Of a stretch of 64,000 bases of DNA, positions 57,049 through 64,000 are shown piece by piece. The notes below the pieces were generated by a model. It did not search any database and had not been told where the DNA came from. It saw nothing but the letters and a program-made list of their open reading frames with translations. Every line of letters begins with the position of its first letter. Within the stretch, counting starts at the first letter, position 1. Source of the DNA: Phytobacter ursingii (lineage in GTDB: Bacteria > Pseudomonadota > Gammaproteobacteria > Enterobacterales > Enterobacteriaceae); NCBI GenBank assembly GCA_901456055.1, contig CABDWT010000002.1, positions 62,001 through 126,000 of the forward strand, written 5' to 3'. The position numbers were made by a program, and so were the translations under genes.

Positions 57049-57090
57049 TGTGAAACAACACATATTTTTGTGAGCAAGGATACTTATAAT
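57049..57090 (+). promoter_or_regulatory. tsx promoter with class II CRP-like site
   Basis: TGTGA-N6-ACATA (57049-57064) is centred about 41 bases before the start point predicted from a perfect TATAAT (57085-57090). A second TGTGA half-site lies at 57069-57073. This matches the cAMP-CRP/CytR-controlled tsx promoter described in E. coli. Confidence 0.65.
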
Positions 57091-57175
57091 AAGCCCGCAG
57101 AAACATGAAATATTTAGAAACGCAATGCGTGCATTCTTTCATTCCCGTAAGGGATCTCTTATCAGTGGCATAATT

Positions 57176-58054
57176 ATGAAGAAAACATTACTCGCAGCCG
57201 GCGCTGCACTGGCTTTTTCGACCTCTTTCTCCGTGAATGCAGCGGATAACAGCAAACCGGAATACGTGTCTGACTGGTGGCACCAGAGCGTTAACGTGGT
57301 AGGCAGCTATCACACCCGCTTCGGACCGCAAATTCGTAACGATACCTACCTGGAATATGAAGCATTTGCGAAAAAAGACTGGTTCGATTTTTATGGTTAT
57401 GCCGATGCCCCGGTCTTCTTCGGCGGTAACACCGAAGCGAAAGGTATCTGGAACCACGGTTCTCCGCTGTTCATGGAAATCGAACCGCGTTTCTCTATTG
57501 ATAAACTGACCGGTACCGACCTGAGCTTCGGTCCGTTCAAAGAGTGGTATTTCGCGAACAACTACATCTATGACATGGGTCGCAATGCATCCGGCCGCCA
57601 GAGCACCTGGTACATGGGTCTGGGTACCGATATCGATACCGGTCTGCCGATGAGCCTGTCTCTGAACGTGTACGCGAAATACCAGTGGCAGAACTACGGT
57701 GCAGAAAACCAGAACGACTGGGACGGTTACCGTTTCAAAGTGAAATACTTTGTGCCGATCACCTCCCTGTGGGGCGGCAACCTGAGCTATATCGGTTTCA
57801 CCAACTTTGACTGGGGTTCAGACCTGGGCGATAAGAGCGCATACGCTGAAAACGGCATCAAACAGCGCACCAACAACTCCATCGCGTCCAGCCACATCCT
57901 GTCTCTGAGCTACGATCACTGGCACTACTCCGCTGTTGCGCGTTACTGGCACAATGGTGGTCAGTGGAATAACGATGCCGACCTGGTCTGGATGAAAGAG
58001 AACGTCCGCTCTACCGGTTGGGGTGGCTACCTGGTTGTGGGTTACAATTTCTAA
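57176..58054 (+). CDS. tsx: Nucleoside-specific outer-membrane channel Tsx
   Basis: A 292-residue outer-membrane beta-barrel (E. coli 294) for nucleoside uptake, also a phage T6 and colicin K receptor in E. coli. The signal peptide is [22 protein letters not shown]. The mature protein starts [21 protein letters not shown] and ends with the barrel signal VVGYNF (C-terminal Phe). I chose the ATG at 57176; the upstream in-frame ATG lacks a signal peptide. It is transcribed alone from a CRP-like promoter. Confidence 0.97.
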   Translation: MKKTLLAAGAALAFSTSFSVNAADNSKPEYVSDWWHQSVNVVGSYHTRFGPQIRNDTYLEYEAFAKKDWFDFYGYADAPVFFGGNTEAKGIWNHGSPLFMEIEPRFSIDKLTGTDLSFGPFKEWYFANNYIYDMGRNASGRQSTWYMGLGTDIDTGLPMSLSLNVYAKYQWQNYGAENQNDWDGYRFKVKYFVPITSLWGGNLSYIGFTNFDWGSDLGDKSAYAENGIKQRTNNSIASSHILSLSYDHWHYSAVARYWHNGGQWNNDADLVWMKENVRSTGWGGYLVVGYNF

Positions 58055-58093
58055 GTGAAGTTATCCTTCATCCTGCCCGGATGACCTGAATAG

Positions 58094-58132
58094 AAAAAGC
58101 ACCGAACGAGACGCTCGTCGGTGCTTTTTTTT
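58094..58132. terminator. Terminator of tsx
   Basis: AAAAAGCACCGA, CGAG, ACG loop, CTCG, TCGGTGC then TTTTTTTT. A strong stem with a plus-strand T-tract, between tsx and convergent yajD. Confidence 0.9.
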
Positions 58133-58165
58133 ATCCATTCCGATCCGTTTACGCAGTAAGACCTT

Positions 58166-58513
58166 TTACTTTTTCTTATTTAACATCGCTTTCAGATCGG
58201 CAAAGGGATTATACGTCGCCTCGCCAACATCCTTCTGCGCATCCTCGCCCGCAACAACCGTAGAACCGTACTGATCCGCTTCGGTATATTTCGAATGCTC
58301 ATGATCGTGGCAGAACAGGCAAAGAAGCTCCCAGTTGCTGCCATCTTCCGGGTTGTTCGTATGATCGTGATCGATATGGTGAACGGTGAGTTCTCGCAGA
58401 TTTGAATAGACAAATTCACGCGAGCAGCGACCGCACACCCACGGGAACAGTTTTAATGCCTTTTCACGGTAGCCGCTTTCCAGCCGCGTATAGTTTTTCG
58501 GGATAATCGCCAT
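58166..58513 (-). CDS. yajD: HNH nuclease family protein YajD
   Basis: A 115-residue protein with an HNH fold. A zinc-ribbon pair is CGRCSREF and LLCLFCHDHEHS. The HNH core is TVHHIDHDHTNNPEDGSNWELLC. A nuclease activity is expected from the family but the biological role is unknown. The length equals E. coli YajD. Confidence 0.94.
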   Translation of the reverse strand: MAIIPKNYTRLESGYREKALKLFPWVCGRCSREFVYSNLRELTVHHIDHDHTNNPEDGSNWELLCLFCHDHEHSKYTEADQYGSTVVAGEDAQKDVGEATYNPFADLKAMLNKKK

Positions 58514-58629
58514 AAGTCAGTCAGTACCTGGGTCAATGGTGGATGCGGCTAGTTTCGCGTGCCACCGCGTTTTTAGCAATGATCCGATACGGGGCCTGCC
58601 GCCAGGGACATTCCGCTCACCGCCTGCAG

Positions 58630-59343
58630 TTACGATGAAGCCACATCATCGACATCTTTGTTGCGCATTTTCTGTCGGCGAATGAAGTCTTCAAAAGAGC
58701 GATCGGGGCGTTCGGCAAATACTTTCCCCGTAATCGCGACAGCCTGGCAGCGATCCAGCCGGAAGCTGCGATAATCATCCCGCAGTAAACACCAGGCGAC
58801 TAACACCCATACTTCTCCCCAGAAAGAGAGGCCGAGCGGGTGAATGGCACGCTCGGAAGCTTCCCCTTTGTCATTTTCGTAACGAATGTACACTTCCTCA
58901 CGCTGACGCATGGCCTGATGCAGAACATCAAACCAGCGCCGGGTCTGAGGATATTTACCCATGTTCGGGGTGATTATCCGGTTACGTTCAGCCAGCAGAC
59001 GCCTGTCAGCAGGCAGTACCCCAAGTAACTTCTCCTGAGCCGAACCCGCCGCCTGCGCTAAAACATCGCCGCTCCAGGTTTGCAACATGCCGATGGCCGC
59101 GATCAGCGCTTCCACTTCCAGTCCCGTAAACATGAGCGGCGGAATATCGAAGCCGGGCATCAAACGATACCCACTCCCGGCTTCGCCCTGAATCGGCACG
59201 CCCGACAGCGATAAATCACGGATATCCCGATACACCGTACGTTCTGAAACCTCCAGCCGCTCCGCCAGGAGCGCCGCCGTGACGCGCCGACGGGTGCGAA
59301 GGATTTGCACTATCTGAAACAAGCGATCGGCGCGGCGACTCAT
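58630..59343 (-). CDS. YafY-type WYL-domain transcriptional regulator
   Basis: A 237-residue regulator. Residues 1-60 are a DeoR-like winged helix (RLFQIVQILRTRRRVTAALLAERLEVSERTVYRDI). The rest is a WYL ligand-binding domain (VYIRYENDKGEASERAIHPLGL, WVLVAWCLLRDDYRSFRLDR). It lies 33 bp downstream of the VOC gene and is probably co-transcribed with it. A nested palindrome upstream of the pair is the likely operator. E. coli K-12 has no gene here between yajD and secF. Confidence 0.88.
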   Translation of the reverse strand: MSRRADRLFQIVQILRTRRRVTAALLAERLEVSERTVYRDIRDLSLSGVPIQGEAGSGYRLMPGFDIPPLMFTGLEVEALIAAIGMLQTWSGDVLAQAAGSAQEKLLGVLPADRRLLAERNRIITPNMGKYPQTRRWFDVLHQAMRQREEVYIRYENDKGEASERAIHPLGLSFWGEVWVLVAWCLLRDDYRSFRLDRCQAVAITGKVFAERPDRSFEDFIRRQKMRNKDVDDVASS

Positions 59344-59376
59344 CGAGGTTTTCCCATCAAGGCTGGTTATGATTTA

Positions 59377-59742
59377 TCAGGCAGGTTGATGTAACCCGAC
59401 TTTGTTCCCTTCACTATCAATGAAAAGGGCAATCGTGCCAATATCATCCGGCAATGTTAACGGTCCAAAACAGCAGGAACCGCCTTTCTCTGCCACTTTT
59501 TCCAGGGAAGCGTTGATGTCAGGCGTGAAGAGATAGATCACCACGCCGTCCACAGACGGTTTCAGCGCCTCAGAATATACCAGCGCTCCACCGGTAGCAG
59601 GCTCCTCGTAATGAAAGACGGCCATTGTCATACCGGCCGCGCTCTCAAGTCTGAATTCAGCTCCCAGGCAGTAGCCGTAAAATGCCATTGCACGATCCAG
59701 ATCCAGAGTCGGGATTTCAAACCAATTGATAACCTTACGCAT
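59377..59742 (-). CDS. VOC (glyoxalase/bleomycin-resistance) family protein
   Basis: A 121-residue vicinal-oxygen-chelate protein with two beta-alpha-beta modules. The first is INWFEIPTLDLDRAMAFYGYCLG, and the second DINASLEKVAEKGG ends IALFIDSEGNKVGLHQP. The substrate is unknown; relatives annotated near YafY-type regulators are often glyoxalases. I chose the ATG at 59742 (MRKVINWFEIP), with GAGAGAA upstream; a ten-residue extension lacks homology. First gene of a two-gene unit with the WYL regulator. Confidence 0.87.
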   Translation of the reverse strand: MRKVINWFEIPTLDLDRAMAFYGYCLGAEFRLESAAGMTMAVFHYEEPATGGALVYSEALKPSVDGVVIYLFTPDINASLEKVAEKGGSCCFGPLTLPDDIGTIALFIDSEGNKVGLHQPA

Positions 59743-59779
59743 ATTCTCTCTTCCTCGTTGTGTTTTCGACAAAGAGAGT

Positions 59780-59824
59780 CTGACACTCCCCTCCTGACAG
59801 CATACTGTCAGGAGAGATTGTCAG
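59780..59824. promoter_or_regulatory. Candidate operator of the WYL regulator
   Basis: The inner perfect inverted repeat is CTCCTGACAG-CATA-CTGTCAGGAG (59791-59814). Outer arms CTGACA (59780-59785) and TGTCAG (59819-59824) are centred on almost the same point. The site lies 38-82 bases upstream of the VOC start, in the promoter position. Confidence 0.65.
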
Positions 59825-59827
59825 GCG

Positions 59828-59859
59828 AAAAAAAACCGCAGCGCTGAGGCTGCGGTTTT
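59828..59859 (-). terminator. Terminator of the secDF operon
   Basis: The minus strand has AAAACCGCAGC-N6-GCTGCGGTTTTTTTT, 19 bases after the secF stop. Confidence 0.88.
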
Positions 59860-59877
59860 CTAAAGCGGTGTGCCAGA

Positions 59878-60849
59878 TTACGGCAGAATTGACGGCTGAT
59901 CCGCCCCTTCTTTTTCCACTTTCTGCTGAATCAGGTGCTCACGTTTCATGCCCAGTTTCAGCGCCAGCGCAGAGGCCACGTAAATCGAGGACGCCGTACC
60001 GATGGTGACACCAATAAGCATGGTCAGTGAGAAGCCTGCCAGAATCGGACCGCCAAACAGATACAGCATCAGGATCACGACTAAGGTGGTCCCGGAGGTG
60101 ATCAACGTACGATGCAGCGTCTGGGTCAGCGACACGTTAAAGATTTCGTAAGAAGTTCCGCGGCGGATCTTGCGGAAGTTTTCACGAATACGGTCGGACA
60201 CCACGATACTGTCGTTAAGCGAGTAGCCGATAACGGACATCAGCGATGCCACGATAGTCAGGTCAACCTCGATATGGAACAGCGACAGCACACCCATGGT
60301 GATGATCACGTCGTGCGCCAGTGCGATAACAACCCCTGCCGCCAGACGCCACTCAAAGCGGAAGCCGACATAAACGAGGATACAAATCAGCGCCACCATC
60401 AGCGCCATTGCACCGGTTTGCGCAAGGTCAGCACCGACGCTCGGCCCCACAAACTCAATACGTTTTACCGTCGCGTTCTGGCTGCTGGTTTCGTTAATCA
60501 CTTTAACGACTTTGCTGCCCAGCTCCTGACCACCGGTTTCCCCGTGCACAGGCGGCATACGCACCATGATGTCGCGGCTGCTACCAAAGTTTTGCAGCAG
60601 CGGCTCTTCAAAGCCCGACTTCTGCAGCGCGTCGCGCATCTGGTCCATGTCGACCGGTTTTTCCAGCGTGATTTCGATAACTGTACCGCCGGTAAAATCC
60701 AGACCCCAGTTAAACCCACGTACGCCAATAATGGCGATAGAGATGATTAACAGCAGACCAGAGATGCCGAACGCCCAGTAATCCCAGCGCATAAAGTCCC
60801 AGACTTTACGGCCGTAGTTCAATTGTTCAACAGTGTATTCCTGTGCCAC
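59878..60849 (-). CDS. secF: Protein translocase subunit SecF
   Basis: A 323-residue inner-membrane partner of SecD that uses the proton gradient to pull preproteins into the periplasm. It has six membrane helices, a periplasmic P1 head after [15 protein letters not shown], and the RND-family stretch [19 protein letters not shown]. The length equals E. coli. It lies 10 bp downstream of secD. Confidence 0.98.
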   Translation of the reverse strand: MAQEYTVEQLNYGRKVWDFMRWDYWAFGISGLLLIISIAIIGVRGFNWGLDFTGGTVIEITLEKPVDMDQMRDALQKSGFEEPLLQNFGSSRDIMVRMPPVHGETGGQELGSKVVKVINETSSQNATVKRIEFVGPSVGADLAQTGAMALMVALICILVYVGFRFEWRLAAGVVIALAHDVIITMGVLSLFHIEVDLTIVASLMSVIGYSLNDSIVVSDRIRENFRKIRRGTSYEIFNVSLTQTLHRTLITSGTTLVVILMLYLFGGPILAGFSLTMLIGVTIGTASSIYVASALALKLGMKREHLIQQKVEKEGADQPSILP

Positions 60850-60859
60850 AACGCACTCC

Positions 60860-62707
60860 TCAGATAGACAGCTTTTTAACGCGCTTGCCGCCGTACAGCA
60901 GGTTCACGATGGCACGGGTGCCGACAATGGCAGTAAACATCGACGTTGCCACACCGATACCGGTCGTAATGGCAAAGCCTTTGATGGCGCCCGTACCCAC
61001 TGCATACAGGATCAGGACTTTAATCAGCGTGGTGACGTTCGCATCGAAGATGGAACTGAACGCGCCTTTATAACCTTCATCAATGGCTTGCTGCACCGAA
61101 CGACCGTTGCTCAATTCTTCTTTGATACGTTCGTTTATCAGTACGTTAGCATCGACCGCAACCGCAAGGGTTAACACGATACCCGCAATACCCGGCATGG
61201 TGAGCGTCGCCCCAGGCAGCAGGGACATAATGCCGACAATCAGTACCAGGTTGGCAATCAGCGCGCTCGTCGCAATCAGACCAAACTTCTTATAGAAGAA
61301 GATCATGAAGACGATGGAGACGACCAAACCTGCCAGACAGGCTTCCAGACCCTGAGTGATGTTCTGCATCCCCAGCGTTGGGCCAATGGTACGTTCTTCA
61401 ACAATCTGAATCGGCGCAATCAATGCACCCGCACGCAGCAGCAAAGAAAGCTGACGGGCTTCGTTCGGGTTGTTGATACCGGTGATACGGAAGCTGTTAC
61501 CCAGACGAGACTGGATATTGGCGATGTTAATCACCTCTTCCTCTTTCACCAGAATAGCGCGGCCATTCGCGTCTTTCTTACCGCTGTCTTTGTACTCCAC
61601 AAACAGGGTCGCCATCGGTTTGCCGATGTTGTCCTTGGTGAAGTTAGACATGATGTTACCGCCAGCGCTATCCAGTGAAATGTTCACCTGCGGCTGGTTG
61701 TACTCATCCTGGCTGGACGTGGAGTCAGTGATATGGTCACCGGTCAGAATCACGCGTTTGTACAGCACAACCGGCTGCCCTTCGCGGGTCTGTTTCACTT
61801 CGGAATCGCCCGGCACACGGCCCGCAGCGGCAGCGGCCTGATCAACATTGCTGTTTACCAGACGGAATTCCAGCGTCGCAGTCGCACCCAGAATTTCTTT
61901 TGCACGCGCCGTATCCTGAATACCCGGCAGTTCAACCACGATACGGTCCGAGCCCTGACGCTGTACCAGCGGCTCAGCCACGCCGAGTTGGTTAACACGG
62001 TTACGCAGGATATTGATGTTTTGCTGTACCGCGTATTCGCGAGCTTCGCTCAAACGCGCATCGGACATCACCGCACGCAGAGCATTGTCGCCCTGGCTGG
62101 TGATAACAAGGTCACGGTGACGTTGGGTCAGATAAGTGACCGCCTGATCACGTGCGCTGGCATCGCGAAAGAGAATGCTCAGGCCATAATTATCTTCCTT
62201 ACGCACGGTGGTGTAAGGAATGCCTTTATCGCGCAGATCGCTACGCAGGCTGTCGATATTCTGTTCCTGGAGTTTGCCAAGCGCGGTGTCCATGTCCACT
62301 TCCATCAGGAAGTGCACGCCGCCACGCAGGTCGAGGCCCAGTTTCATGGGTTCGGCGTTGACTGCGCTCAGCCAACGCGGTGTGGCCGGAGCAAGGTTAA
62401 GCGCCACGACAAACTGGTCACCCAGTTGAGCCACCAGCGCTTCACGGGCGCGTAACTGAACGTCAGTGCTGTCAAAGCGAGCGAGAATAGCGCCGTTTTC
62501 CAGTGCCACAGACTTCGCGTCGATTTTTTCTTCTTGTAGAGTTTTCTGGACCTGGATCAGCGTTTGCTCACTGGCGGCGACACCGCGCGCACCAGTGATC
62601 TGAACAGCCGGATCCTCACCATACAGGTTGGGAAGTGCGTAGAGCAGGCCGACGGCAATGACGACGACCAGCATAATGTACTTCCACAAAGGATAACGGT
62701 TTAACAC
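60860..62707 (-). CDS. secD: Protein translocase subunit SecD
   Basis: A 615-residue inner-membrane protein, same length as E. coli. One N-terminal helix, a large periplasmic P1 region starting at [15 protein letters not shown], then five helices including [16 protein letters not shown], which carries the conserved charged residues of proton transfer. It works with SecF and YajC at SecYEG. It lies 27 bp downstream of yajC. Confidence 0.98.
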   Translation of the reverse strand: MLNRYPLWKYIMLVVVIAVGLLYALPNLYGEDPAVQITGARGVAASEQTLIQVQKTLQEEKIDAKSVALENGAILARFDSTDVQLRAREALVAQLGDQFVVALNLAPATPRWLSAVNAEPMKLGLDLRGGVHFLMEVDMDTALGKLQEQNIDSLRSDLRDKGIPYTTVRKEDNYGLSILFRDASARDQAVTYLTQRHRDLVITSQGDNALRAVMSDARLSEAREYAVQQNINILRNRVNQLGVAEPLVQRQGSDRIVVELPGIQDTARAKEILGATATLEFRLVNSNVDQAAAAAGRVPGDSEVKQTREGQPVVLYKRVILTGDHITDSTSSQDEYNQPQVNISLDSAGGNIMSNFTKDNIGKPMATLFVEYKDSGKKDANGRAILVKEEEVINIANIQSRLGNSFRITGINNPNEARQLSLLLRAGALIAPIQIVEERTIGPTLGMQNITQGLEACLAGLVVSIVFMIFFYKKFGLIATSALIANLVLIVGIMSLLPGATLTMPGIAGIVLTLAVAVDANVLINERIKEELSNGRSVQQAIDEGYKGAFSSIFDANVTTLIKVLILYAVGTGAIKGFAITTGIGVATSMFTAIVGTRAIVNLLYGGKRVKKLSI

Positions 62708-62734
62708 GGCAGTTCCCTTTGGGAAAACAAGAAA

Positions 62735-63073
62735 TTACAGCGCCTTCATGGTGCCTTTCGGCAGAACGGCAGCTACGAAGTCACGTTTGATAACCACTTC
62801 AGTGGTGTCGTTCAGCGCGATTGCAATGTAGCCAGTTTCCGCTACTTTGGTTACGCGACCAACCAGACCACCGTTGGTCAGCACTTCATCACCTTTCGCG
62901 ATGGAGTTCATCAGATTTTTATGTTCTTTGGTGCGTTTCTGCTGTGGGCGAAGGATCATGAAGTAAAAAATCAGACCAAACACCGCCAACATCAGGATCA
63001 GAGACATCGGACTCTGGCTGCCACCTGCCGCGCCGCCTGTTGCTGCTACCGCATCAGAAATAAAAAAGCTCAT
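62735..63073 (-). CDS. yajC: Sec translocon accessory subunit YajC
   Basis: A 112-residue single-pass inner-membrane protein (E. coli 110). The membrane helix is SLILMLAVFGLIFYFMILRPQQKR, followed by a cytoplasmic domain with GDEVLTNGGLVGRV. It forms a complex with SecDF. It lies 22 bp downstream of tgt, in the tgt-yajC-secD-secF order of E. coli. Confidence 0.97.
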   Translation of the reverse strand: MSFFISDAVAATGGAAGGSQSPMSLILMLAVFGLIFYFMILRPQQKRTKEHKNLMNSIAKGDEVLTNGGLVGRVTKVAETGYIAIALNDTTEVVIKRDFVAAVLPKGTMKAL

Positions 63074-63095
63074 TCAAATTCCCTCATTATTAAAA

Positions 63096-64000
<905 letters not shown>

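Overview
The window is a piece of an enterobacterial chromosome. From about 7.5 kb to the right edge it carries, in reverse order, the gene succession of the E. coli/Salmonella 9-10 minute region: ffs, ybaZ, ybaY, tesB, amtB-glnK, mdlBA, decR, cof, ybaE, queC, fadM, ybaV, ppiD, hupB, lon, clpX, clpP, tig, bolA, yajG, ampG, cyoABCDE, yajR, yajQ, panE, yajL, thiI, xseB-ispA-dxs, yajO, pgpA-thiL-nusB-ribE-ribD-nrdR, yajI, tsx, yajD, secF-secD-yajC-tgt. A lac operon together with a Salmonella-type cdsH gene next to decR suggests Citrobacter or a close relative. This is inferred from recalled gene content, not from a database search.

Left end (1-7.5 kb), accessory: the lac operon (lacZ cut by the window edge, with lacI upstream) sits here rather than at its E. 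coli location. Next come a two-gene ribbon-helix-helix module that resembles a toxin-antitoxin pair, an unrecognised exported protein and a GNAT acetyltransferase. A mini-island of about 2 kb follows. It is bounded by a 26-bp direct repeat that overlaps the 3' end of the 4.5S RNA gene ffs. It holds a broken integrase next to ffs and a translationally coupled pair: an HExxH putative metallopeptidase and a periplasmic-type lipoprotein. The pair looks like an orphan (type VI secretion-like) effector with its immunity protein. This is the most unusual part of the window.

Core (7.5-64 kb): nitrogen sensing (glnK-amtB with a sigma54 promoter and an NtrC-like site), ABC exporter MdlAB, cysteine degradation (decR/cdsH divergent pair), queuosine synthesis, the ppiD-hupB-lon-clpX-clpP-tig proteostasis cluster with sigma32-type promoters before lon and clpP, cytochrome bo oxidase (cyoABCDE), isoprenoid and thiamine genes (ispA, dxs, thiI, thiL), riboflavin synthesis (ribD, ribE), Tsx nucleoside channel, and protein export (secDF-yajC) with tgt. 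Three insertions interrupt the E. coli-like order: cdsH; an hscC-type Hsp70 with a membrane J-domain partner between ampG and cyoA; and a VOC protein plus WYL-type regulator with a strong palindromic operator candidate between yajD and secF.

Repeats: two ERIC elements (47.3 and 50.7 kb), a three-copy 71-bp BIME/REP tandem array (51.8-52.05 kb) and a degenerate REP cluster (20.4-20.6 kb). No tRNA, 16S/23S rRNA, CRISPR array or intact insertion sequence was seen.
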